Shown here piece by piece: positions 1-8,025 of a DNA stretch of 20,949 bases. Every line of letters begins with the position of its first letter. Position 1 is the first letter of the stretch. Source of the DNA: Christensenella sp. UBA3944 (lineage in GTDB: Bacteria; Bacillota; Clostridia; Christensenellales; DTU072); contig DGDU01000008.1 in NCBI GenBank assembly GCA_002385605.1, forward strand, positions 1 to 20,949. The letters are read 5' to 3'. The notes beneath the pieces were generated by a model, which saw only the letters and a program-made list of their open reading frames with translations, was not told where the DNA came from and did no database searches. The position numbers and the translations under genes are program-made.

Positions 1-343
1 TGGTGGAGGTGGGGGGAGTCGAACCCCCGTCCTAACAGGTTACCAAACGGCCTTCTACATACTTAGCTTTTTGTTAAGTGTCGCTCCGGAATGTCAAAAA
101 GCAAACCTTGCCTTTGCCAAGCCCCTGAATCCCGTTCGCCGCGCAGGGCGCTGCGGCGCTCGTTTCCCTACTAAACCACGCCGAAAGTATATCCGTAGGC
201 CTATATACCCCGACGGGCCGCTATTTAAGCAGCAGCCAATTCGAAACTGTTAGTGTCAGTTCTTTTTTTTTCCGTTTTTACGAAGCCGGACTTCGGTATG
301 CTTACCGTTCCATAACTCTGCCAGTCGAATCCGGAACACCCCC
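1..343 (-). ncRNA. ssrA: tmRNA (transfer-messenger RNA), one-piece
   Basis: Rescues ribosomes stalled on broken mRNA, acting with SmpB: it is charged with alanine like a tRNA and then encodes a degradation tag. On the minus strand the 5' end starts at 343 with GGGGGTG, which pairs over 7 bp (one G-U) with CACCTCC at 11-5. Discriminator A and an encoded CCA follow at 4-1, so the mature 3' end coincides with the window edge. The T-arm (GGGGG-TTCGACT-CCCCC) and the 5' motif TTCCGGATTCGACTGG are typical of tmRNA. A readable tag frame ends at a TAA near 223 and gives TDTNSFELAAA, with an alanine-rich end as expected for ClpXP recognition and a TNSF shared with the Bacillus subtilis tag. Its start is unclear because an A9 run lies just upstream. 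The partner gene smpB lies about 6 kb upstream on the same strand. Confidence 0.95.
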
Positions 344-354
344 TCGACTGTTGT

Positions 355-363
355 ATTTTATCA
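355..363 (-). promoter_or_regulatory. Likely ssrA promoter, extended -10
   Basis: On the minus strand TGATAAAAT is an extended -10 (TGnTAAAAT), which predicts transcription from about 348, five bases before the mature tmRNA 5' end at 343. RNase P would trim such a short leader. The -35 candidate (TGGCAA at 383-378, spacing 17) is poor. No terminator separates the upstream phosphatase gene, so read-through could add to ssrA expression. Confidence 0.5.
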
Positions 364-437
364 CATTTTAATTTGCGTTGCCACCGTATTGGGCTTAGTT
401 TTTATTATTCCAATATATTCCGCCGACATGCGCCGCG

Positions 438-1253
438 CTATTCGAAATCCTCGATTGGCACGGTGTAAGGCTTTCTTTGCTTGTAGATTGTCCAATGCGT
501 GAAGCCCAAAGACTTTACCAGCCTGCACGCCTCGGCGTATTTATCGCAGATTCTCTCGGGCACATGGGCGTCCGAAGAAAAGGTTATCCTTTCGCCTCCC
601 AGCTCTTTATAGCGCTTAAGTATGGGCAGTTCGGGAAGGAAGGTGTAGCCGTGAAGCCTTATGTTTGTGTTGCACTCTATGGTCTTGCCGCGGGCGATTA
701 TCTCTTTAAGTATCTCGTCTATCTTTTCCGAAAACTCGGGCGTGCAAATGGTCTTTTGCTCGTAGGGCGCGTACCTTATGACATAGCCTATGTGCCCCAC
801 TATATCGTAATCGTAGGGCGCGCGCAGGCTCTCGAGGACGGTATCGAGATAGGTGTTATATACCTCCTCACGGCTGTGCCTGTACGCCTTGCCGAGGTAC
901 AGGTCGCCGTTGTATATGGTATGTACCGAGTTGATTATCACATCAAAGGGATACCCGGATAGCTCGTTGAGGTACCTGTTTACGGCTTTTCTCGCGTACG
1001 AGGCCTCTATGCCGTAGGCGAGGTATATACCGTTTTCGCCCTTCTTTGCCTCGGCGAAGCCCCTGAAGTACTTCTCTAAGTTAAGCTGGCGGATAAACCG
1101 CTCGCGGCTAAGCCCGCAATATAAGTAGTCCCTGTCCAAATGCTCGGTTATGGCGAGATACTCCGCGCCCATCGAGGCCGCCTTATCCCTTAGTACCTCT
1201 ATGCTCACCTTGCCGTCGTGCGACAGTATGGAATGGCTGTGCGAGTCTATCAT
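438..1253 (-). CDS. PHP-domain phosphatase, histidinol-phosphatase (HisJ) type
   Basis: A 271-residue PHP-superfamily metal phosphoesterase, close to the length of Bacillus HisJ, which removes phosphate from histidinol phosphate in the next-to-last histidine step. The metal ligands expected of the family are visible: D3-x-H5-x-H7, E37-H38, E83, H111, H154, E193 and the D228-A-H230 pair. The ATG at 1253 directly follows the argS stop (TAATGA-like TAA|ATG junction). Its ribosome site GAGGAG lies inside the end of argS, so translation is probably coupled. No other histidine gene is present, so the exact substrate is inferred from family resemblance; another small phosphate ester is possible. It is the last protein gene before ssrA. 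Confidence 0.8.
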   Translation of the reverse strand: MIDSHSHSILSHDGKVSIEVLRDKAASMGAEYLAITEHLDRDYLYCGLSRERFIRQLNLEKYFRGFAEAKKGENGIYLAYGIEASYARKAVNRYLNELSGYPFDVIINSVHTIYNGDLYLGKAYRHSREEVYNTYLDTVLESLRAPYDYDIVGHIGYVIRYAPYEQKTICTPEFSEKIDEILKEIIARGKTIECNTNIRLHGYTFLPELPILKRYKELGGERITFSSDAHVPERICDKYAEACRLVKSLGFTHWTIYKQRKPYTVPIEDFE

Positions 1254-2975
1254 TTACATCTCCTCGGGCGACTGTATGCCCAAAAGGCGCAACCCTTCGG
1301 TAAGCACCGCCCTTGTGGCGTATACCAGGGCCAGGCGGCCCTTCTTGTATTCTTCTTCGGCGTTAAGTATGCGGTGCTCGAGGTAGAAGCGGTTGAACGC
1401 CTGCGCTATGTCTATGAGGTGCCTCGTGAGTATGCTGGGCTCGTACTTGTCCAGCACATCGTTAAGGATTGAGGGGAACCTCTCTATGAGGGCGATTAAA
1501 ACTTCGCTTTCTTTATTGTCCAGCCCTTTTACATCCTCCTCGGTGAGGGGGGAGGCTAATATTTCTTCTATGTTGCCCGCGCGGCGGAGTATGCTGTTGC
1601 AGCGCACATTGGTGTACTGCACATAGGGCCCCGTCTCGCCGTCGAAATTTAGCACCTTGTCGTAGCTGAACACGATATCCTTTATCCTGTTGTTCGAAAG
1701 GGCAAAGAATACCACGGCGCCCACGCCTATCTTTTCGGCGATGCGCTCCTTATCCTTGAGGTCGGGCGACTTCTGCGAGATAATGGCAAGGCTCTTTTCT
1801 ACCGTGCGGTCGAGGACATCCGAAAGCCATACGACTTTACCCTTGCGGGTGGACATTGTGCCGTCCTCGAGGGATACCATGCCGAAAGGCACATGGACAA
1901 GGTCCTTCGCCCACTCGGCGCCCATAAGCTCTAAAACCTTGAACACCTGCTTGAAGTGAAGGTTTTGCTGGTACGCGACCACATACAGGCATTTGTAGAA
2001 ATCATAGGTGTTCTTGCGGTAGAAGGCCGCAGCCAGGTCCCTTGTGGCGTACAGCGTCGCGCCGTCCGCCTTTACAAGCAGGCAGGGGGGCATACCGTAG
2101 TCGGATAAATCGACTATCTTGGCGCCTTCGGACTCGACAATGAGGTTTTTAGCTTCCAAATCACGGAGAACGGGATCCATTTTGTCGTTATAGAAGGCTT
2201 CGCCGTTGTAGCTGTCGAAGGCGATATCCAGCCTTTCGTATACCTTGTTAACCTCTTTTAGGGTTATCTCTTTGAAGAGGTTGTAAAGCCCGGTTGCCTC
2301 GGCGTCGCCGTCCTCCAGGGACTTGAAGCTTCTTCTCGCCTCTTCATCCAGGGCGGGGTCTTTTTCGGCTTCGCTGTGGAAGCGGACATATAAATCCGTG
2401 AGGGCGAGGATGCCTCTTTTGTTAAGGTCTTCGCTGCTGCCCCACTTTTTGAAGGCTACTATGAGCTTACCGAACTGGGTGCCCCAGTCGCCGAGGTGGT
2501 TGATGCCCACGGCGTTGTAGCCCATCTTTTTGTACACCCTGTAAAGGGCGGCGCCTATCACGGTTGTGCTTAGGTGCCCTATATGGAAGGGCTTCGCGAT
2601 GTTAATCGAGCTGAAGTCTATGCAGACGGTCTTGCCCTTGCCTGCCTCGGAATCGCCGAATTTGTCTTGCAGGGATATAACCGAATTGAGGGTATCTCTC
2701 GCGAGCATGGCCTTGTTGAGCCTGAAGTTCAGGTAGCCGTTTACGGCCTCGGCCTTGCAAAAGCCGTTGTCCCCTATCCTTTGGGCGAGCTCGGCGGCTA
2801 TCGCCTGCGGAGCCTTTCTTAAGGCTTTGGCGAAGCGGAAGCAAGGAAGGGCGTAGTCGCCCATTTCGCTGTCCTGCGGCACGGCAAGAAGGGAATATAT
2901 CTCTTCGGCGGTTACGCCTTCGATTTCGACGAGGCGGGCAATTCGTAGCTTGTTGGGATTGATAAATTCGGGCAT
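1254..2975 (-). CDS. argS: Arginyl-tRNA synthetase
   Basis: Class I aminoacyl-tRNA synthetase that charges tRNA-Arg in the cytoplasm; 573 residues, normal for the family. It has an N-terminal Add-1 type domain (about 1-85), then the Rossmann catalytic core with the HIGH signature as HIGH at 131-134 in the ArgS context (S-x-N-x-A-K-P-F-H-I-G-H). LGDWGTQFG follows at 161-169 and the KMSKS equivalent MSTRKGK at 374-380. The C-terminal half carries the all-helical DALR anticodon-binding domain and ends in the typical GLRLLGIQSPEEM. It starts 7 bp after the recF stop, with a GGAG site at the end of recF. It belongs to the smpB-led minus-strand operon. Confidence 0.97.
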   Translation of the reverse strand: MPEFINPNKLRIARLVEIEGVTAEEIYSLLAVPQDSEMGDYALPCFRFAKALRKAPQAIAAELAQRIGDNGFCKAEAVNGYLNFRLNKAMLARDTLNSVISLQDKFGDSEAGKGKTVCIDFSSINIAKPFHIGHLSTTVIGAALYRVYKKMGYNAVGINHLGDWGTQFGKLIVAFKKWGSSEDLNKRGILALTDLYVRFHSEAEKDPALDEEARRSFKSLEDGDAEATGLYNLFKEITLKEVNKVYERLDIAFDSYNGEAFYNDKMDPVLRDLEAKNLIVESEGAKIVDLSDYGMPPCLLVKADGATLYATRDLAAAFYRKNTYDFYKCLYVVAYQQNLHFKQVFKVLELMGAEWAKDLVHVPFGMVSLEDGTMSTRKGKVVWLSDVLDRTVEKSLAIISQKSPDLKDKERIAEKIGVGAVVFFALSNNRIKDIVFSYDKVLNFDGETGPYVQYTNVRCNSILRRAGNIEEILASPLTEEDVKGLDNKESEVLIALIERFPSILNDVLDKYEPSILTRHLIDIAQAFNRFYLEHRILNAEEEYKKGRLALVYATRAVLTEGLRLLGIQSPEEM

Positions 2976-2982
2976 GTCGTCT

Positions 2983-4074
2983 TTACTCCGTTAGAACTTT
3001 GCGGTCCTTTATTATGAATTTTTTGTATTCCTTACCGAGTGGGTATTTGAACTCGGTGCAGGTTACCATCGTTTGTATGCCCTCGAGGGCGCTGAATAAA
3101 GCGTCCTTGCGGGTGTCGTCCAGCTCCGAAAGCACATCGTCCAGAAGCAAAACGGGGGTTTCGCCCGTCTTTTCCTTAAACAGCTCTATCTCGGCGAGCT
3201 TAAGCGACAATACCGCCGACCTCTGCTGCCCCTGCGAGCCGAAGCTGCGGATATCGACATCGTTGGCGGCAAGCTTTATGTCGTCCCTGTGCGGGCCAAC
3301 CGTGGTGTAGTCCAGCTTGCTGTCCTTGGGTAGAGCCTCCTTGAGGCGCTTGGCGAAGTCCGCGGCGGTGTTGTCGAGGCTTACTTCCTCCGTTTCGTAG
3401 CTTACCCTTAAGGCTTCCTTTCCCGAAGTGAGCATCGAGTGCTTAACCGCGGCGTAAGGGGCGAGCTTTGCCACAAACTTTGCCCTCTCCTGGATTATAA
3501 ACGCCGCGCACCTGACAAAATCGCCGTCCACGAGCTCGAGCATATCGGGAAGGGACGGGCGGCCCTTGTTGGTTTTAAGAAGTGTGTTCCTTTGGGCGAG
3601 CAGCTTGTTATACCTTTGCAGGGTATAAAAGTAGGCTTTGCTCTGCTGGCACAGGCTAATATCCAGAAACCTGCGGCGGTAGGCGGGGGACTCCTTGACA
3701 AGCGAAATCTCGTCGGGGGCGAAGAATACGACATTAAGCACGCCCATTAGCTCGCCCATCCTTTGCAGGGGGAGCCCGTCCACCATAATGCTCTTTCGCC
3801 CTTGCGGGTCGACATACATATCTATACGGTGCTTGCTGTACCTTTTCTGCACAAAAACGGTGACCTTTGCCCCGTTCCCGGCGCCCCAGCGGATAAGCTC
3901 TTTGTCCTTGCTGTGGCGGTAGCTTCTGCCAAGCGAGGCAAAATACAGGCTTTCGACCAGATTGGTTTTGCCCGCGGCGTTTTCGCCCGTGATGACATTG
4001 AGGCCGCCGCCAAAACCGACATCCTCAGAAGGATAGCTTAGAAAATCCTTTAGGGCTACCCGGGTGACTATCAT
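2983..4074 (-). CDS. recF: DNA replication and repair ATPase RecF
   Basis: SMC-like ABC ATPase that loads RecA at single-strand gaps, together with RecO and RecR. The 363-residue length is normal. Walker A is GENAAGKTN at 30-38, the ABC signature FGSQGQQRS is at 278-286, and Walker B with the D-loop is VLLLDDVLSELD at 308-319. The N-terminus (MIVTRVALKDFLSY) matches RecF, which binds DNA ends through this lobe. The start codon overlaps the metA stop as ATGA, so it is translationally coupled to a methionine gene. recF usually lies between dnaN and gyrB near the origin; none of those genes is here. The domain set is intact, so this looks like a functional, relocated recF rather than a remnant. 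Confidence 0.95.
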   Translation of the reverse strand: MIVTRVALKDFLSYPSEDVGFGGGLNVITGENAAGKTNLVESLYFASLGRSYRHSKDKELIRWGAGNGAKVTVFVQKRYSKHRIDMYVDPQGRKSIMVDGLPLQRMGELMGVLNVVFFAPDEISLVKESPAYRRRFLDISLCQQSKAYFYTLQRYNKLLAQRNTLLKTNKGRPSLPDMLELVDGDFVRCAAFIIQERAKFVAKLAPYAAVKHSMLTSGKEALRVSYETEEVSLDNTAADFAKRLKEALPKDSKLDYTTVGPHRDDIKLAANDVDIRSFGSQGQQRSAVLSLKLAEIELFKEKTGETPVLLLDDVLSELDDTRKDALFSALEGIQTMVTCTEFKYPLGKEYKKFIIKDRKVLTE

Positions 4075-4982
4075 TTTTTCTCCAGAAGGTAGGGGGTCAC
4101 CTGATATACATAGTAGTTCAGCCAGTTGTAGAATATCAGGTTAGCCGTGCTTCTCCAGCTGAGGTTTATGCGCTCGATGTCGCCGTCTATGAAGTAATTC
4201 TTGGGCGGGTCGATGGCAAGCCCTTTGTTGAGGTCGCGAAGGTACTCGTTTTTGAGGGTTTCGCGGTCGTACTCCGAATGCCCGAAGAAGAAGAACTTTC
4301 TGTTGTCCGCCGACTTGACTATGGAAAGCCCGCATTCGTCGCCCGAGGCTATAACCTTAAGCTTGCGACAGGCGCGCACGGCTTCCTCGTCCACCGTTGT
4401 GTGCCTGGAGTGGGGGATATAGAAGGTGTCGTCAAGCCCTTTCAGCAGCGGTTCGAACTCGGCCTGGGCGGAGTTGCGGAAAACGCCGAACATCTTTTTG
4501 GGCAACGGCTTTTTGCCTATCCCGTAATAGTGGAACAGCGCCGCCTGCGCACCCCAGCATATAAATATCGTCGAGGTGACATTCTTGTCGGCGTAGTCCA
4601 TTATCATCTTTAGCTCTTCCCAGTAGTGGACATTGTCGAACTCCAGCGTTTCGACGGGCGCGCCCGTGACAATAAGGCCGTCCAGCATCTTGTCCTTTAT
4701 GCTGTCGAAGGTTTTGTAGAACCTCTCCATATGGTCGCGCGCGGTGTGCGACGATTTGTATGTTTCGGTTTCGACAAGGGTGATGTTAACCTGAAGCGGG
4801 GTGTTGGAAAGAAGCCTCATCAGCTGGGTTTCTGTTTCTATCTTTGTGGGCATCAGGTTTAATATCGCGATTTCAAGAGGACGGATATCCTGCGATTCCG
4901 CCCGCCTTTGCGTCATTACGAATATGTTTTCGCGCTCCAATACTTTATAGGCCGGTATCGTTTGAGGTATTACAATCGGCAT
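4071..4982 (-). CDS. metAA: Homoserine O-acetyltransferase (MetA family)
   Basis: Activates homoserine for methionine synthesis. The 303-residue MetA-type (not MetX) enzyme has catalytic Cys142 in FICWGAQAA and the dyad residues His235 and Glu237 in GHSEYD. Acyl specificity in this family depends on residue 111: Gly selects succinyl-CoA (Escherichia coli), Glu selects acetyl-CoA (Bacillus cereus, Thermotoga). Here GAPVETLEF places Glu at 111, so the product should be O-acetylhomoserine. This fits the upstream MetY, which uses that compound. A strong AAGGAG site precedes the ATG. It follows metY by 34 bp and overlaps recF by 4 bp. No SAM riboswitch or T-box is possible in the short gaps around it. 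Confidence 0.95.
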   Translation of the reverse strand: MPIVIPQTIPAYKVLERENIFVMTQRRAESQDIRPLEIAILNLMPTKIETETQLMRLLSNTPLQVNITLVETETYKSSHTARDHMERFYKTFDSIKDKMLDGLIVTGAPVETLEFDNVHYWEELKMIMDYADKNVTSTIFICWGAQAALFHYYGIGKKPLPKKMFGVFRNSAQAEFEPLLKGLDDTFYIPHSRHTTVDEEAVRACRKLKVIASGDECGLSIVKSADNRKFFFFGHSEYDRETLKNEYLRDLNKGLAIDPPKNYFIDGDIERINLSWRSTANLIFYNWLNYYVYQVTPYLLEKK

Positions 4983-5016
4983 ATATTATTCTCCTTTTTA
5001 TTGAGGGTATGTGCGG

Positions 5017-6297
5017 CTACTTCTGGCTTTCCTCCAGGGCGTTAAGGAGATCCTCAAGGATATCGCTTTCGCCCTCTATGCCCACCGAAAGGCGGACGAG
5101 GTTGTCGCTTATTCCCGCCGCGATGAGGTCGGTGTCCGAAAGCTGCCTGTGGGTTGTGCTTGCCGGGTGCAGGACACAGCTTCGGCAGTCGGCTATGTGC
5201 GTGACGATGGCAAAGAGCCTTAGCGCCTTCTGGAACCTGGCGGCGGCTTCCCTGCCGCCCTTTATACCGAAGGTCACCATGCCCGACGCCATGCCTCCGT
5301 CAAAATATTTTTGCACCTTGTCAAAGTTCGCGTCGCCGGGCAATCCCGCGTACTTGACCCACTCCACCGCGGGATGGCCCTTAAGCATTCGGGCCACCGC
5401 CAGGGCGTTGCTGCTGTGCCTGGGCATCCTAAGGTGCAGGGTTTCTATCCCTTTCATTGTTAGCCACGCGTTCATTGGCGCCATCTGCGCGCCGAAGTCC
5501 CTCATCCCTATTACTCTCGCGCGGGTAATGTAGGCCGCGGCCCCCGCGTCTTTGGCAAACACCATACCGTGATAGCTGGCGTCGGGCTCGTTAAAGCGGG
5601 GATATCGGGGATTGCCGAGGTAGGGGAATTTGCCGTCGTCGACAATTATGCCGCCTACGCTGGCGGCGTGCCCGTCGAGGTATTTGGTGGAAGAATGAAC
5701 CACTATGTTAACACCGTGCTCGATTGGGCGGCAGATTACGGGGGTTGTAAGCGTGCTGTCCGCCATAAGGACTATGCCGTGCTTTTGGGCTACGGCGGCA
5801 ATCCTTGCGAAGTCGGGCACTAACATCGCGGGGTTGGCGAGGGTTTCTATAAAGATAAGCTTGGTTTTGGAGTCTATGAGGGCTTCTATCTCGGCCTCGG
5901 TAGCCTCGCCGCCGAAGAAGCGGCACTCGATACCCAGTTTGCGCAGGGTGACATTAAACAGGTTGTAGGTGCCGCCGTATATCGTGGACATCGACAAGAA
6001 GTTGTCGCCCGCCTCGCAGAGGTTGGTTACGGCTATAAGGATAGCCGACATTCCGCTTGCGGTCGCCATCGCGCCTACGCCTCCTTCGAGAGCCGCTACC
6101 TTTTCCTCCAGATATCCCATAGTGGGGTTGCCGAGCCTGGTGTAGAAATAGCCCGACTTTTTGAGGTCGAAAAGGTCGCTCATCTCCTCGGGGGTTTCGT
6201 AATAGAAGGTAGTGCTTTGCACTATGGGAGCCACTCTGGGCTCTCCGTTTTTGGGCTTGTAGCCCGCCTGCACGCATTTTGTGGCGATGTTTTTCAT
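5017..6297 (-). CDS. metY: O-acetylhomoserine sulfhydrylase (Cys/Met PLP enzyme)
   Basis: PLP enzyme that makes homocysteine directly from O-acetylhomoserine and sulfide. The 426-residue length fits MetY rather than the shorter cystathionine gamma-synthases. The PLP Schiff-base lysine is K205 in VHSSTKYLDGH. The phosphate-binding loop ATASGMSA lies near 78-85, and the ring-binding Asp is D180 (MADST; many relatives have DNT here). Its direct neighbour MetA supplies the substrate, so the pair forms a two-step homoserine to homocysteine route. It starts 11 bp after smpB, with AGAGGG as ribosome site and no promoter of its own visible. A methionine gamma-lyase is the main alternative, but the context favours MetY. 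Confidence 0.93.
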   Translation of the reverse strand: MKNIATKCVQAGYKPKNGEPRVAPIVQSTTFYYETPEEMSDLFDLKKSGYFYTRLGNPTMGYLEEKVAALEGGVGAMATASGMSAILIAVTNLCEAGDNFLSMSTIYGGTYNLFNVTLRKLGIECRFFGGEATEAEIEALIDSKTKLIFIETLANPAMLVPDFARIAAVAQKHGIVLMADSTLTTPVICRPIEHGVNIVVHSSTKYLDGHAASVGGIIVDDGKFPYLGNPRYPRFNEPDASYHGMVFAKDAGAAAYITRARVIGMRDFGAQMAPMNAWLTMKGIETLHLRMPRHSSNALAVARMLKGHPAVEWVKYAGLPGDANFDKVQKYFDGGMASGMVTFGIKGGREAAARFQKALRLFAIVTHIADCRSCVLHPASTTHRQLSDTDLIAAGISDNLVRLSVGIEGESDILEDLLNALEESQK

Positions 6298-6308
6298 CTT
6301 GTCCCTCT

Positions 6309-6770
6309 TTATCTGTAATTTTGTTCCTTAAGCGCCCTTTGGATTTCGCGCTTTGTGTCTTTTTCCATTATGTCGCGGCGTTTATCCTGCCCCTCTTTGC
6401 CCTTGGCGACCCCCAGCTCGGCTTTTATAAGCCCTTCTTTGAAATAAAGCTTTGTTACCACAAGGGTGTAGCCCTTTTGCTCTACCTTGGCTTTAATCTT
6501 GTTTATCTCGTGCCTGTGCAGCAGAAGCCTTCTCGTCCTGTACGGGTCGGGCCTGTACATCGACGCCATTTTGTAGGGCGAAATGTGGGCGTTAAGAAGG
6601 AGCACCTCGCCGTTTTTTACAACAGCGTAGCTTTCTTTGAGGTTGATATTCCCAAGCCTTACGCTCTTTACCTCGGAGCCTAATAGCTCTATTCCCGCCT
6701 CGTAGGTTTCCTCTATGAAGAAGTCGTGGTAGGCCTTCTTATTTGTGACAATAGTCTTGAAATTTGCCAT
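6309..6770 (-). CDS. smpB: SsrA-binding protein SmpB
   Basis: Small basic OB-fold protein that binds the tRNA-like part of tmRNA and places its tail in the empty mRNA channel of a stalled ribosome. The 153-residue length is standard. Family landmarks are the N-terminal NKKAYHDFFIEETYEAGI, GSEVKSVR, the NAHISPY segment and the basic C-terminal tail KRDTKREIQ-like (around 138-153). It heads a minus-strand operon that continues into metY, metA, recF, argS and the phosphatase, with ssrA beyond. The secG gene upstream is a common neighbour in Bacillota, but the RNase R gene that often lies between them is missing. Expression likely starts from an extended -10 site just upstream. Confidence 0.97.
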   Translation of the reverse strand: MANFKTIVTNKKAYHDFFIEETYEAGIELLGSEVKSVRLGNINLKESYAVVKNGEVLLLNAHISPYKMASMYRPDPYRTRRLLLHRHEINKIKAKVEQKGYTLVVTKLYFKEGLIKAELGVAKGKEGQDKRRDIMEKDTKREIQRALKEQNYR

Positions 6771-6795
6771 CTTAACCCAGCGGATTTGTTTAATA

Positions 6796-6804
6796 AGTAT
6801 ACCA
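6796..6804 (-). promoter_or_regulatory. Candidate smpB operon promoter, extended -10
   Basis: The minus strand reads TGGTATACT, an extended -10 (TGnTATACT) placed just after the secG terminator and about 26 bases before the smpB ATG. It has no good -35, which extended -10 promoters can tolerate. It would start transcription near 6789, giving a leader of about 19 nt with only a weak ribosome site. Confidence 0.5.
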
Positions 6805-6811
6805 TATAAAT

Positions 6812-6838
6812 AAAAAAAAGGCTATAAATTATATAGCC
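6812..6838 (-). terminator. Rho-independent terminator of secG
   Basis: On the minus strand the stem GGCTATA/TATAGCC (6838-6832 with 6826-6820, 5-base loop) is followed by eight Ts (6819-6812). It separates secG from the smpB operon. Confidence 0.85.
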
Positions 6839-6872
6839 GATTCTTTATGGTATTAGGTTATTGGTTGTTGTT

Positions 6873-7148
6873 TTAGCCCAGCCTGGCCCTGAGAAGATAA
6901 ACTACGAAAAACAGTATCGAGCAAACAAGTATCGAGCCTGAAATTATCATTGTCCATCTTTTGAATTTGCTGTCCAGAGTCTTGGCTTTGTTTTTACCAA
7001 AGAAAGATTCGGCCGCGCCCGTTATAGCGCCGAGATTAGTTTCGTTGCCCTCCTGTAGGATGACGATAATTATCATCGCTATGGAGAGCAGAACCATCAT
7101 CACCATGAAGATTATAGACAAGACATTATAAAACAAATACCAATCCAT
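6873..7148 (-). CDS. secG: Preprotein translocase subunit SecG
   Basis: Small inner membrane subunit of the SecYEG channel that assists protein export. The 91-residue protein has two hydrophobic helices (about 9-29 and 65-85) joined by a cytoplasmic loop. That loop has the family hallmarks: LQEGNETNLGAITG (about 31-44) and the following AESFFGKNKAKT. A strong GGAGG site precedes the ATG, and the gene has its own consensus-like promoter and terminator, making it a single-gene unit. Neighbouring smpB is a frequent partner in Bacillota gene order. Confidence 0.95.
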   Translation of the reverse strand: MDWYLFYNVLSIIFMVMMVLLSIAMIIIVILQEGNETNLGAITGAAESFFGKNKAKTLDSKFKRWTMIISGSILVCSILFFVVYLLRARLG

Positions 7149-7185
7149 TAACTTGACCTCCGCACCCTATACGGAATGCTTTGCT

Positions 7186-7214
7186 ATTATAGCACGAAAA
7201 ATATCGGCAATCAA
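7186..7214 (-). promoter_or_regulatory. secG promoter
   Basis: On the minus strand TTGATT (7214-7209) and TATAAT (7191-7186) are spaced 17 bp, with a perfect -10. Transcription would begin about 31 bases before the secG ATG. It is divergent from the rubrerythrin promoter, about 80 bp away. Confidence 0.8.
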
Positions 7215-7271
7215 GCATTTTATTGCCTTTTTGACGGAGTTTTAAGCGTGTTATGGCAAGATTTTTATGTC

Positions 7272-7301
7272 TTGCATTGTTTGGCGCGATTGTGATATAA
7301 T
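7272..7301 (+). promoter_or_regulatory. Rubrerythrin operon promoter
   Basis: TATAAT at 7296-7301 is extended by TG at 7293-7294 (TGATATAAT); a weak -35, TTGCAT, lies at 7272-7277 with 18 bp spacing. The leader of about 50 nt ends in a strong AAAGGAG site. I saw no convincing PerR-type palindrome over it. Confidence 0.75.
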
Positions 7302-7358
7302 ACTTTAAGCCTTTGCCGAAAGGAAAAGGTAAATATTGTAAAAAGGAGATAACGCTTT

Positions 7359-8003
7359 ATGATTAAATACAAATGCACAGTGTGCGGAGCCCAGTTTGAA
7401 GTAAAAGAAGGGGAAACCCCCGTTTGCCCCGTCTGCAAAGCGACAGACGACAAGCTTATAGTGGTAGGCAAGAGCATTAAGGGCACAAAGACAGAGGCCA
7501 ACCTCAGGGCTGCCTTCGGCGGCGAGTCCGAAGCCACCAACAAATACACCTATTTCGCGAGCGTGGCAAAGAAAGAAGGCTACGAGCAAATCGCCGAGAT
7601 ATTCCTAAAGACCGCCGGCAACGAGAGAGAGCACGCCAAACTTTGGTTCAAGGCCCTTGAAGCCCTCGGCGGCACCGCCGAAAACCTTGTCAGCGCCGCC
7701 GCCGGCGAACACTACGAGTGGACGGAAATGTACGCCACCTTCGCCAAAGAGGCCGACGAGGAAGGCTTCCCCGATCTCGCCGAGAAGTTCAGAAAGGTAG
7801 CCGCCATCGAAAAGACCCACGAAGAAAGATACCGCAAGCTTCTCGCCAATGTCGAGGCCAAGGCCGTATTCGAGAAAGCCGGCGTCGTGCTGTGGGAATG
7901 CCGCAACTGCGGGCACCTGCTTCTTGCGACCAGCGCTCCCGATGTCTGCCCCGTGTGCGCCCATCCGCAAAGCTACTTCGAACTGAGAGCCGAAAACTAT
8001 TAA
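7359..8003 (+). CDS. Rubrerythrin with rubredoxin-like knuckles at both ends
   Basis: Non-heme di-iron protein that reduces hydrogen peroxide in anaerobes, taking electrons through rubredoxin-type iron centres. The 214 residues divide into three parts. First is an N-terminal rubredoxin-like domain with C6-x2-C9 and C23-x2-C26. Second is a four-helix ferritin-like domain (about 45-165) with E56 in GGESEA, E89-x2-H92, E117/E120 in GEHYEW, and E151-x2-H154. Third is a C-terminal rubredoxin-like domain with C181-x2-C184 and C197-x2-C200. Classical rubrerythrin has only the C-terminal rubredoxin and reverse rubrerythrin only the N-terminal one. The next gene, a flavin reductase/rubredoxin fusion 22 bp downstream, is a plausible electron donor. 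The start is supported by AAAGGAG. Confidence 0.93.
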   Translation: MIKYKCTVCGAQFEVKEGETPVCPVCKATDDKLIVVGKSIKGTKTEANLRAAFGGESEATNKYTYFASVAKKEGYEQIAEIFLKTAGNEREHAKLWFKALEALGGTAENLVSAAAGEHYEWTEMYATFAKEADEEGFPDLAEKFRKVAAIEKTHEERYRKLLANVEAKAVFEKAGVVLWECRNCGHLLLATSAPDVCPVCAHPQSYFELRAENY

Positions 8004-8025
8004 TATCGGCTTATCGGGGGGCCCC

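Noticed and set aside
1..30. Possible phage or island attachment site at the ssrA 3' end
   Set aside because: The tmRNA 3' end is a common integration site, but the window stops there and no integrase or repeat of this segment is seen inside.
71..253. Plus-strand open frame of 60 codons
   Set aside because: It lies inside the tmRNA on the opposite strand and has no ribosome site.
6771..6872. Expected RNase R gene between secG and smpB
   Set aside because: Only 102 bases with a terminator and promoter; no remnant of rnr is seen, so the absence is ordinary gene-order variation.
7149..7358. PerR or Fur box over the rubrerythrin promoter
   Set aside because: No convincing 15-bp inverted repeat of the TTATAAT type beyond the -10 sequences themselves.
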